Shown here piece by piece: positions 1 to 5,082 of a DNA stretch of 5,095 bases (position 1 is its first letter; each line of letters begins with the position of its first letter). The notes beneath the pieces were generated by a model. That model saw only the letters and a program-made list of their open reading frames with translations. It searched no databases and was not told where the DNA came from. Made by a program: the position numbers and the translations under genes. This DNA is from Pseudomonadota bacterium (GTDB taxonomy: Bacteria > Pseudomonadota > Alphaproteobacteria > Rhizobiales > Rhizobiaceae): the NCBI GenBank assembly GCA_003242525.1, contig QGUU01000229.1, positions 1 to 5,095 on the forward strand. Direction: 5' to 3'.

Positions 1-146
1 CCGCGGCCTTTCGCCGCCTCGATGAAAACCTTCAGATTGGCGCGCGCCTGCGCCTGGCCGACGAACTCATCGAGGGTTTGCGGGCGCAGCGTCTGGTCCA
101 GGTCCTCGCCGCGTTTTTCCGACGAGATGAGGCGGGGTACGGTCAT
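1..146 (-). CDS. ruvB: RuvB, Holliday junction branch-migration ATPase (N-terminal 48 codons only)
   Basis: This is the start of the RuvB motor subunit, a AAA+ ATPase that forms hexameric rings and, with RuvA, drives branch migration of Holliday junctions. The reading frame from the ATG at 146 gives an N-terminus with KRGEDLD (residues 11-17), [11 protein letters not shown] (21-31) and [15 protein letters not shown] (34-48), the characteristic RuvB segment just before the Walker A region. The Walker motifs lie beyond the window edge, so the gene is truncated by the window and not broken. The ATG has no close Shine-Dalgarno sequence; the nearest purine run (GGAATGGA) ends about 12 nt upstream. 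The start overlaps the stop of a short upstream ORF by 4 nt, so translation may be coupled. It is the last of ruvC-ruvA-ruvB here. A TTG four codons upstream is a weaker alternative start. Confidence 0.95.
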   Translation of the reverse strand, partial: MTVPRLISSEKRGEDLDQTLRPQTLDEFVGQAQARANLKVFIEAAKGR

Positions 147-280
147 GACGACAGGCAATCCATTCCGGCCGCCGCCTTCGCGGCCGCTTCGATGGCGGAA
201 TATGGCACCGTGGCGCCGGGTCCGAGCCTGCGCGACACCGTCACCCGGCCACTTCTGGAAATTCTGGTTTCGATGCCCAT
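143..280 (-). CDS. Small ORF (45 aa) between ruvA and ruvB, unknown function
   Basis: I do not recognise this protein. The frame starts at ATG 280 and ends at a TGA that overlaps the ruvB start codon (ATGA), the usual geometry of translationally coupled genes. A GGAAAG ribosome-binding-like sequence lies 8 nt before the ATG. About 73% of its codons end in G or C, like a real gene of this genome, and the bias is strongest from the GTG at codon 13 onward, which is an alternative start. The C-terminal half ([20 protein letters not shown], residues 20-39) looks like an alanine-rich helix; the first dozen residues are basic and less gene-like. There is no signal peptide or membrane segment. It could be a leader that couples ruvB translation, a small protein, or chance openness in GC-rich DNA. 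Confidence 0.4.
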   Translation of the reverse strand: MGIETRISRSGRVTVSRRLGPGATVPYSAIEAAAKAAAGMDCLSS

Positions 281-345
281 CGCAGGAACTTTCCGGATTC
301 TCTCAACTGTAGAATAATGTAAACGACGCCTGCCAGCTAATGGCC

Positions 346-966
346 TTATCGCGCCAGCTCCTTGAGACCCAGTCTTATCAGCTTTGCAGAATCAGCCCCA
401 TCTCCTGCCGCCTTCAACGCGGCGGCGACGGCATTGGCTGCAGTGTCGCGGGAATAGCCAAGGTTCACCAGCGCCGAAACTGCATCGGCCACGGGCGCCG
501 GAGCCATGCCCTCGCCGATATCCTGCTTGAGGCCGATCGTGCCGGACGCCTCACCCGCCAGGGCAGGGGCCTTGTTCTTGAGTTCGGTGACGATACGCTC
601 GGCCACCTTCCTGCCGACGCCCGGGGCCCGGCTTACCATGGCGATGTCGCGAAGGGCGATGGCGTTGGCAAGGTCGGACGGCGACAGCGTCGAAAGCACG
701 GACAGCGCCACCTTCGCCCCGACGCCTTGCACATTGTTCATCAGAAGACGGAACCACTCGCGCTCCAGCGTCGTCTGGAATCCGTAAAGACGGATCATGT
801 CCTCCCGCACATAGGTTTCGATATGGAGCACCATTGCCTCGCCGGGCGAGGGCAGCGCGGCCAGTGTGCGTGTGGGGCAAAAGACGAGGTATCCCACTCC
901 ATGCACATCTATGATGCAGTAATCCTCGCCGATCTCGTCCAGCGTGCCCTTGAGCTTGCCGATCAT
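346..966 (-). CDS. ruvA: RuvA, Holliday junction DNA-binding subunit
   Basis: RuvA binds the four-way Holliday junction as a tetramer and loads RuvB rings onto two arms for branch migration in cytoplasmic recombinational repair. The protein is 206 residues, close to the usual 200-205. Domain I (1-64) is the OB fold, starting MIGKLKG and carrying the acidic pin E55-D56 within [13 protein letters not shown]. Domain II has two helix-hairpin-helix motifs, around VQGVGAK (79-85) and APGVGRK (114-120). After a flexible linker (about 132-158) comes the RuvB-contacting domain III, including [12 protein letters not shown] (161-172). All key parts are intact. The ATG at 966 is the family start, but there is no recognisable Shine-Dalgarno sequence before it. 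It lies 136 nt downstream of ruvC and about 200 nt upstream of ruvB, which is loose spacing for this operon. Confidence 0.98.
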   Translation of the reverse strand: MIGKLKGTLDEIGEDYCIIDVHGVGYLVFCPTRTLAALPSPGEAMVLHIETYVREDMIRLYGFQTTLEREWFRLLMNNVQGVGAKVALSVLSTLSPSDLANAIALRDIAMVSRAPGVGRKVAERIVTELKNKAPALAGEASGTIGLKQDIGEGMAPAPVADAVSALVNLGYSRDTAANAVAAALKAAGDGADSAKLIRLGLKELAR

Positions 967-1112
967 GGATGGGTATCCGAATTAATGGGCTGAACAGCAG
1001 GATAATGCGTCCCGCAAGGTGGCTGATGCCGAATGCCTGCCTGTCCTGCCAAGGCAGCGGGGACCAGAAGCCTTGCGAGGCAATAGCGATGGCGGGAACG
1101 GGTCAGGGGCAT
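963..1112 (-). CDS. Doubtful small ORF (49 aa) bridging ruvC and ruvA
   Basis: An ATG inside the last codons of ruvC opens a 49-codon frame whose TGA overlaps the ruvA start codon (ATGA). It fills the whole ruvC-ruvA gap, and ruvA has no visible Shine-Dalgarno sequence, so ribosomes arriving through this frame could re-initiate at ruvA. The protein itself is not convincing. It is rich in Arg, His and Pro, only about half of its codons end in G or C (clearly below the neighbouring genes), and I recognise no family. A short hydrophobic stretch ([12 protein letters not shown], residues 12-23) follows a basic N-terminus, but this is too short to call a signal peptide. I list it as a possible coupling leader, more likely non-functional as a protein. 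Confidence 0.18.
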   Translation of the reverse strand: MPLTRSRHRYCLARLLVPAALAGQAGIRHQPPCGTHYPAVQPINSDTHP

Positions 1113-1633
1113 GGCAGCTCCGGCCAGCTCGCGGCAGCCAGCCGGTAGGCCAGGCTCTGCCGGTGATGCGCATGGCAGATGGCGATGGCCAGTGCATCGG
1201 CCGAGTCGTCGCCGTCGAAGGAGGCCTTCGGCAAAAGCACCTTGACCATGGTCCGGATCTGCTTCTTGTCACCATGGCCCACGCCGATCACGGCCTTCTT
1301 GACGGCATTGGGCGCATATTCGGCCACGGCGAGCCCCGCGCGGGCCGGCACGAGCATGGCGATGCCGCGCGCCTGGCCGAGCTTAAGGGTTGCGGTGGCA
1401 TCCTTGTTCACGAAGGTCTGTTCCACGGCGGCTTCGTGCGGCGCCGAGCGCTCCAGCACTTCAGTGAGCCCGTCATATAGCTGGCAAAGGCGCGTTGCGA
1501 GCGATGCCTTGTCGTCGGAACGTACTGTGCCGGCGGCGACGAAGCGCAGCGAATTGCCGGCGCTCTCCACGATGCCCCAGCCGGTGCGCCTGAGGCCCGG
1601 ATCTATGCCGATGATGCGAATCGCCTGCTGCAT
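1103..1633 (-). CDS. ruvC: RuvC, Holliday junction resolvase
   Basis: RuvC is the dimeric, metal-dependent endonuclease that nicks Holliday junctions symmetrically after RuvAB branch migration. The product is 176 residues, normal for the family. The RNase H-like active site is complete: D11 in IIGIDPG, E71 in AVEQTFVNK, and the D143-x-x-D146 pair in [16 protein letters not shown] near the C-terminus. I chose the ATG at 1633 because it places the first strand (IRIIGIDPG) at the expected distance from the N-terminus. The upstream GTG at 1669 would add 12 residues not seen in the family. No strong ribosome binding site is visible before either start. It is the first ruv gene, 69 nt downstream of rcdA, with a LexA-like operator in that gap, so DNA damage probably induces it. 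Confidence 0.97.
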   Translation of the reverse strand: MQQAIRIIGIDPGLRRTGWGIVESAGNSLRFVAAGTVRSDDKASLATRLCQLYDGLTEVLERSAPHEAAVEQTFVNKDATATLKLGQARGIAMLVPARAGLAVAEYAPNAVKKAVIGVGHGDKKQIRTMVKVLLPKASFDGDDSADALAIAICHAHHRQSLAYRLAAASWPELPCP

Positions 1634-1677
1634 GTTACCGAGTGTACCTACCCGGCCGAGCCATGCCACCAGGATGT

Positions 1678-1692
1678 GAACAAACAGGAAAC
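1678..1692 (-). promoter_or_regulatory. Putative LexA (SOS) box upstream of ruvC
   Basis: On the minus strand the sequence reads GTTT-CCTGTTT-GTTC, seven of eight defined positions of the alphaproteobacterial LexA operator GTTC-N7-GTTC. It lies 45-59 nt before the ruvC ATG. A TATATC sequence just upstream (1693-1698) could act as a -10 element, placing the operator over the transcription start where a repressor would work. ruvCAB is a known LexA target in several alphaproteobacteria. Scanning the GAAC occurrences I could find in the rest of the window gave no second good match. Confidence 0.6.
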
Positions 1693-1702
1693 GATATAGA
1701 CT

Positions 1703-2236
1703 TCAGCCGCGGCCGAAGGCGGTGTGGAGAAGCGTGATCTGGTCCGAAACGGGGTTCGGCCGGCGCGCCGCAGCCTGAAGCGCGGACAGGCTGCCGTTGC
1801 CGTAGATTTCCTCGTCCATGCGGCGAACCAGGGCCTGCAGCCTGAGCGAACGGGTAACCAGGCTGACGAAGTCCTCGGGCAGTTCGCTCCAGCCGGCTGC
1901 GTCCTCATGGGCGGATGCGGTGTCCAGCCGGACCTTGGCCTTTTCGGCGGCCACCTGGTCGCGGGTCATCTCGCCGGAATTGGCCGCCCTCTGCAAAAGG
2001 AGCCAGGAAGCGATCTGCATGAGACGTGTGGTCAGCCGCATGGATTCCGCAGCGTAGAGGGTTGCGGCAAGCCGCGAAAGCTTCCTCGCCTCTATCCGGC
2101 CCTTGCCGTCGAGATACTCCGCCGCCTCCTCAACCAGGCCCATGCCTTCCTTGTAGAGCGGCTTGAAGGAGTCGGAAAAAATCCGGCGCTCGGCCAGTTT
2201 AACCGGCGTGCTCGTTCCTCTCGAAGTTTCGCTCAT
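1703..2236 (-). CDS. rcdA: RcdA-like ClpXP adaptor (DUF1465), regulator of CtrA degradation
   Basis: The 177-residue product matches the DUF1465 family, whose studied member is Caulobacter RcdA. That protein is a cytoplasmic adaptor that joins the CpdR-primed ClpXP protease and, with PopA and cyclic di-GMP, helps deliver the cell-cycle regulator CtrA for degradation. Visible family features are the helical core with SDSFKPLYKEGMGLVEEAAE (21-40), YLDGKGR (41-47), LSRLAATLYAAESMRLTTRL (53-72) and MQIASWLLLQRA (73-84), a later helix around SLVTRSLRLQALVRRMDEEI (125-144), and a tail after about residue 158 like the flexible C-terminus that RcdA needs in vivo. The ATG at 2236 has GGAA sequences just upstream; the 17-residue Arg/Trp-rich extension possible from 2287 is not family-like. 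A perfect CtrA box lies 106-120 nt upstream. ruvC follows after 69 nt with no visible terminator. Family assignment is firm; function in this organism is inferred. Confidence 0.87.
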   Translation of the reverse strand: MSETSRGTSTPVKLAERRIFSDSFKPLYKEGMGLVEEAAEYLDGKGRIEARKLSRLAATLYAAESMRLTTRLMQIASWLLLQRAANSGEMTRDQVAAEKAKVRLDTASAHEDAAGWSELPEDFVSLVTRSLRLQALVRRMDEEIYGNGSLSALQAAARRPNPVSDQITLLHTAFGRG

Positions 2237-2341
2237 TTTCCAGTTCCGTCTGAACCTGCTGATTCGACGCCGCCACGGGCCGCACACTACACAATGCAGG
2301 CTGGAAAATGCGCCCGGCGCGCAGCGAAGGCAAGCACATGT

Positions 2342-2356
2342 TTAACAAACGGTTAA
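2342..2356 (-). promoter_or_regulatory. CtrA binding site (TTAA-N7-TTAA) upstream of rcdA
   Basis: The minus strand reads TTAA-CCGTTTG-TTAA, an exact match to the CtrA consensus of two TTAA half-sites separated by seven bases. It sits 106-120 nt before the rcdA start codon and just downstream of a strong terminator, the expected place for an independent rcdA promoter. CtrA is the response regulator that controls the alphaproteobacterial cell cycle, and rcdA belongs to its regulon in Caulobacter. No confident -10 element can be named, so activation rather than repression is inference. Confidence 0.7.
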
Positions 2357-2381
2357 CGTGCAGCCGCGATCCGCGACAGAT

Positions 2382-2409
2382 AAAAAAAGAGCCGCGAAAA
2401 AGCGGCTCT
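2382..2409 (-). terminator. Strong rho-independent terminator (minus strand)
   Basis: Read on the minus strand, arm AGAGCCGC, a six-base loop and arm GCGGCTCT form a perfect 8-bp stem (2409-2388). The T at the end of the second arm starts a run of seven Ts that extends to 2382. The T-run is on the minus side only, so it stops transcription coming from the direction of the oxidase-like gene. That gene ends 175 nt upstream, an unusually long tail, so the terminator may instead belong to a small RNA. It also insulates the rcdA promoter. Confidence 0.9.
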
Positions 2410-2520
2410 CAGGAGTTTAACAGGGAGGCGTCAAACAAAGTGGCTCCAACCACTCGGTAAGAATCCAGATCACTGGATGGGCACAGTAAGCGCCCGTAAG
2501 GGTAAACAAAGCCTTAACGG
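2382..2520 (-). ncRNA. Candidate small RNA ending at the 2409-2382 terminator
   Basis: On the minus strand this segment contains, in order, the inverted repeat ATCCAG-TGAT-CTGGAT (2478-2463), a second with AGTGG/CCACT arms around a six-base loop (2454-2439), an unpaired CCTCCC (anti-Shine-Dalgarno-like, about 2429-2424), and the strong terminator hairpin. Stacked hairpins plus a CCUCCC segment and a terminator are typical of alphaproteobacterial trans-acting small RNAs. I see no clear promoter, so the 5' end is a guess, and it may simply be the 3' untranslated tail of the gene at 2585-2965. I do not recognise a known RNA family. Confidence 0.3.
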
Positions 2521-2584
2521 GGCCAGGATTTTTTTAGCGGCTCGTCCCACCGGATCGCCCGAATTGACGCTTACCGCGACGCTG

Positions 2585-2965
2585 TCATGCCGTCCTGTAA
2601 ATGGCCGGAATCGCGATGAAGGCGAACAGCAGCATGGCTGCGTAAAAGCAGATCGACCCCAAGGCGGTGACAGCCTCCATCGCCGTATTGCCTGCCATCA
2701 GGAAAAACAGGCCAACCACAAGCAGGATACCGCTGACCGCAGTGAGCCAGAAATGAACCCTGGCCAGCATCCCGCCGGCGGCGGCCGGGACAAGATGGTA
2801 GAAGAAGGCGAAGACTGAGGACATGAGCCATCCCGCCACCATGATATGCGCGTGAGTCGTCATCTGGCTATGATCGTGGCTTATGGCCATGTACAGCCCA
2901 ACCGCCATGCCGCACAGCGCGTAGATTATCGCCAAGGTAAAGAAGTTTCGTGCCACCCCTTGCAT
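2585..2965 (-). CDS. Small four-helix membrane protein related to heme-copper oxidase subunit I
   Basis: The 126-residue product is an integral inner-membrane protein with four predicted transmembrane helices at about 7-27, 38-58, 70-92 and 97-119. It resembles short stand-alone proteins annotated as cytochrome-c oxidase or CcoN/NorB-like in proteobacteria, notably through HAHIMVAGW (38-46) and FYHLVP (55-60). Histidines H30, H32, H38, H40, H57 and H71 sit near helix ends and could bind heme or metal, but the protein is far too small to be a complete oxidase subunit (usually 450 or more residues). Its role is unknown; a respiration-linked or metal-related function is inference. The start at 2965 is well supported by a strong ribosome binding site. 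The frame is open upstream to 3289, but that part is Arg/Pro-rich and runs antisense-like through the acyl-CoA synthetase end. It is probably transcribed alone. Confidence 0.82.
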   Translation of the reverse strand: MQGVARNFFTLAIIYALCGMAVGLYMAISHDHSQMTTHAHIMVAGWLMSSVFAFFYHLVPAAAGGMLARVHFWLTAVSGILLVVGLFFLMAGNTAMEAVTALGSICFYAAMLLFAFIAIPAIYRTA

Positions 2966-2968
2966 TTT

Positions 2969-2978
2969 CTCCCCCTCC
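2969..2978 (-). promoter_or_regulatory. Strong ribosome binding site deciding the 2965 start
   Basis: The minus strand reads GGAGGGGGAG, with GGAGG centred about 8 nt before the ATG at 2965. This selects the 126-residue form over the longer open frame and is among the best ribosome binding sites in the window. Confidence 0.8.
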
Positions 2979-3153
2979 GAGAGTGCTAGTGAAATCCGGT
3001 TCGTGAAAAACAGATTAAGCGTTTGTGCCCCGATGCAGATGAGGCAACGCTCCGTCCCCTCCCAGTACCGGCGCGACATTTTAGCAGAATGTAAACGACG
3101 GATGTACGGGGAAGACGAAATCCCTGCCGTTTTTTTGAGGGGCGGGCCGAGGC

Positions 3154-3182
3154 GACCGCGAGGGCGCCGCGACCCGGCGGTC
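3154..3182 (-). terminator. GC-rich hairpin directly after the acyl-CoA synthetase stop codon
   Basis: Arms GACCGC and GCGGTC form a perfect 6-bp inverted repeat beginning immediately after the TGA at 3185-3183, with GGG and CCC able to pair inside the loop. There is no T-run after it on the minus strand, so it is not a standard intrinsic terminator. It may stabilise the 3' end or act in Rho-dependent termination. Confidence 0.35.
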
Positions 3183-4823
3183 TCAGATGCTGCCGGCCAT
3201 CTCGCGCAGCCGGAACTTCTGAATCTTGCCGGTCGAGGTCTTCGGTATCTCGGCAAAGATGATGGCCTTGGGACACTTGAAGCGCGCAAGCAGCTTGCGG
3301 CAATGCTCGATGATTTCGGCCTCGGTGGCCAGCTTGCCCGGCTTCAGCTCAACATAGGCGATGGGCACCTCGCCCCATTTATCGTCCTTGCGGGCGACGA
3401 CCGCGCAGGCGGCAATTGCGGGATGGCGGTAAAGCGCGTCCTCCACCTCGATGGAGGAAATGTTCTCACCGCCTGAAATGATAATGTCCTTGGACCGGTC
3501 CCGGATCTGTATATAGCCGTCCGGGTGCATGACGCCGAGATCGCCGGAATGGAACCAGCCGCCGGCGAAGGCCTCTTCAGTGGCTTTCCTGTTCTTCAGG
3601 TAGCCCTTCATGACGATGTTGCCCCGGAACATCACCTCGCCCATCGTCTTGCCGTCGGCCGGAACTTTCTGCATCGTCTCGGGATCGATGACAGCCAGTT
3701 CCTCCAGTGCCGCATAGCGGACGCCCTGGCGTGCTTTCCTGGCCGTGCGCTCCTCCTTGTCGAGCGAATCCCATTCGGCGTGCCATTCGTTGACGACGGC
3801 CGGCCCGTAGGTCTCCGTCAGCCCGTACAGGTGATTGACGGCGAAACCGGCATCAGCCATCGCCGACAGCACGGCCTCGGGCGGAGGCGCCGCAGCGGTG
3901 CTGAAGGTCACGGTCTGCGCAAAGGCGCGGCGCTCCTCCTCGCTCGCATTGATGAGCAGGGACATGACGATCGGCGCGCCGCACAGATGTGTCACGCCAT
4001 GATCTGCGATGGCGTCGTACATCGGCTTTGCCCGCACCCAGCGCAGGCATACATGCGTGCCTGCCTGCACCGCCAGCGTCCAGGGAAAGCACCAGCCATT
4101 GCAGTGGAACATGGGAAGCGTCCAAAGATAGACGCAATGCTTGCCCATGCCCGCATGAATGGTGTTGGTGTAGGCCATGAGCGCCGCGCCGCGATGGTGA
4201 TAGACGACGCCCTTGGGGTTGCCGGTGGTGCCGGAAGTATAGTTGAGCGAGATGGCATCCCATTCATCGTCGGGCATCGACCATGCGAAGTCCTCGTCGC
4301 CGGTGCTGACAAAGTCCTCGTAGTCGATGGTGCCGATATTTTCGCCCTTGGGGTAGGGTGCATCCGCCCCATATTCCGGATCGTCGAAATCGATCACCAG
4401 CGGCCGGACGCTGGCGAGCGACAGCGCCTCCTTGACGACGCCGGAAAATTCGCGATCCACGATCAGCACCTTCGTGCCGGCATGGTCGAGCTGGAAGGCG
4501 ATTATGGCGGCGTCGAGCCGGGTATTCAGGCAATGCAGCACCGCCTTGACCATAGGCACGGCGAAATGCGCTTCCAGCATGGGCGGCGTATTGGAGAGCA
4601 TCACCGTCACCGTGTCGCCCCTGCCCACACCGTTCTTCGACAGCGCGGAGGCCAGCTTCAGCGAGCGGCGCCAGAAGGTTCGGTAGTCTGTTCGCTGTCG
4701 CCCGTGGATGATGGCAACATGGTCAGGGAACACTTTCGCAGCACGCTCCAGATAGGAGATCGGCGTCAGCGGCTGGTAGTTGGCAGGGTTCTTGTCAAGG
4801 TCGACGTCGTAGGGACTGGCCAT
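3183..4823 (-). CDS. AMP-forming acyl-CoA synthetase (ANL superfamily)
   Basis: This cytoplasmic enzyme converts a carboxylic acid, ATP and CoA into acyl-CoA, AMP and pyrophosphate through an acyl-adenylate. The 546-residue protein is full length. Signature motifs are all present: the phosphate-binding loop YTSGTTGNPKG (195-205), YGLTETYGP (333-341), SGDLGVMHPDGY (426-437, ribose-binding D428), the hinge RDRSKDIIISGGENIS (441-456), and PKTSTGKIQKF (527-537) with catalytic K533. The N-terminal part (GDTVTVMLSNTPPMLEAHFA, 69-88, then NTRLD, 100-104) resembles the plant AAE1/BZO1-like clade, which acts on short, medium or aromatic acids, more than classical FadD. Some database relatives are labelled 3-methylmercaptopropionyl-CoA ligase. 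The substrate cannot be fixed from sequence, so I give no symbol. GGAGGA just before the ATG supports the start. Neighbours offer no pathway clue; it looks monocistronic. Confidence 0.95.
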   Translation of the reverse strand: MASPYDVDLDKNPANYQPLTPISYLERAAKVFPDHVAIIHGRQRTDYRTFWRRSLKLASALSKNGVGRGDTVTVMLSNTPPMLEAHFAVPMVKAVLHCLNTRLDAAIIAFQLDHAGTKVLIVDREFSGVVKEALSLASVRPLVIDFDDPEYGADAPYPKGENIGTIDYEDFVSTGDEDFAWSMPDDEWDAISLNYTSGTTGNPKGVVYHHRGAALMAYTNTIHAGMGKHCVYLWTLPMFHCNGWCFPWTLAVQAGTHVCLRWVRAKPMYDAIADHGVTHLCGAPIVMSLLINASEEERRAFAQTVTFSTAAAPPPEAVLSAMADAGFAVNHLYGLTETYGPAVVNEWHAEWDSLDKEERTARKARQGVRYAALEELAVIDPETMQKVPADGKTMGEVMFRGNIVMKGYLKNRKATEEAFAGGWFHSGDLGVMHPDGYIQIRDRSKDIIISGGENISSIEVEDALYRHPAIAACAVVARKDDKWGEVPIAYVELKPGKLATEAEIIEHCRKLLARFKCPKAIIFAEIPKTSTGKIQKFRLREMAGSI

Positions 4824-4827
4824 CCCG

Positions 4828-4833
4828 TCCTCC
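4828..4833 (-). promoter_or_regulatory. Ribosome binding site of the acyl-CoA synthetase
   Basis: GGAGGA on the minus strand, followed by CGGG and the ATG at 4823, gives near-ideal spacing and fixes the start codon. Confidence 0.8.
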
Positions 4834-5050
4834 GAAATTCAGGATCGCCGTTTAAGCACAAGGTGGCGACAAGGTCATCTTCTACAACAGTGCCGCACCT
4901 TCGTCCCACATCAGTTTTCGAGACGGCAGGCACATCGGCGTGCAGACGACAGGATAGAGATCCAGCCCGCTTGCGCCTGACGGTCGCAGCGCCCGCAAGC
5001 CTGCCGGGTTGGCAGGGCCAGGCCGGCCACGAGACTGGGCGAGCGGGCCG

Positions 5051-5082
5051 CGCCGCGCTGTTCAAGCGCGGCGCTTTCCTCT
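5051..5082 (+). terminator. Possible intrinsic terminator on the plus strand
   Basis: A perfect 9-bp GC-rich stem (CGCCGCGCT and AGCGCGGCG, loop GTTCA) is followed on the plus strand by CTTTCCTCT, a partial T-rich tail; the minus side has none. No plus-strand protein gene precedes it inside the window. It may end a small RNA starting after about 4850, or it may be an intergenic hairpin without terminator function. Confidence 0.4.

Larger units (their letters stand above)
2237..2584. other. Gene-free stretch upstream of rcdA with terminator, hairpins and CtrA site
   Basis: No protein gene is supported in these 348 bases. From high to low coordinates they hold a 5-bp inverted repeat with a TAAGG/CCTTA stem near 2499-2516, a second near-CtrA motif (2503-2517), two small perfect hairpins (2463-2478 and 2439-2454), the intrinsic terminator, the perfect CtrA box and the rcdA leader. 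A GATTC site (2261-2265), the CcrM methylation target, lies 25 nt upstream of rcdA, but GANTC sites are common by chance across the window. Confidence 0.6.
2966..3182. other. Intergenic spacer between acyl-CoA synthetase and the oxidase-like gene
   Basis: This 217-bp spacer holds no gene. It contains the hairpin following the acyl-CoA synthetase stop, a run of seven Ts on the plus strand (3130-3136) without a good preceding stem, an inverted repeat ACATT-N7-AATGT (3076-3092), and a CGTCGTTTACATT sequence (minus strand, 3100-3088) that also occurs at 328-316. The promoter of the 2965 gene is probably here, but no confident -35/-10 pair is visible; TAAAAT at 3084-3079 on the minus strand is the best -10 candidate. 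No FNR/FixK TTGAT-N4-ATCAA site is present. Confidence 0.4.

Noticed and set aside
147..317. RuvB N-terminal extension in the ruvB frame upstream of 146
   Set aside because: The frame is open but Arg/Gly-rich and unlike RuvB; the family N-terminus begins just after the ATG at 146.
340..993. 217-codon open frame on the plus strand
   Set aside because: It is antisense to ruvA over its full length and its protein is Arg/Gly/His-rich with no family; GC-rich DNA opens such frames opposite real genes.
1634..1669. GTG start for ruvC at 1669
   Set aside because: It would add 12 residues not typical of RuvC; the ATG at 1633 puts the catalytic first strand at the usual position.
2261..2265. CcrM GANTC methylation site near the rcdA start as a cell-cycle signal
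   Set aside because: At least eight other GANTC sites are scattered through coding regions of the window, so one site is not informative alone.
2477..2818. 113-codon plus-strand frame overlapping the oxidase-like gene
   Set aside because: It has no ribosome binding site, polar low-complexity content, and is antisense to a well-supported membrane protein gene.
3115..3136. T-run on the plus strand as an intrinsic terminator
   Set aside because: The preceding ACGG/CCGT stem is short and interrupted, and no plus-strand gene leads into it.
2966..3289. N-terminal extension of the oxidase-like protein to 234 residues
   Set aside because: The extension is Arg/Pro/Ser-rich, overlaps the acyl-CoA synthetase 3' end in another frame, and the strong ribosome binding site favours the start at 2965.
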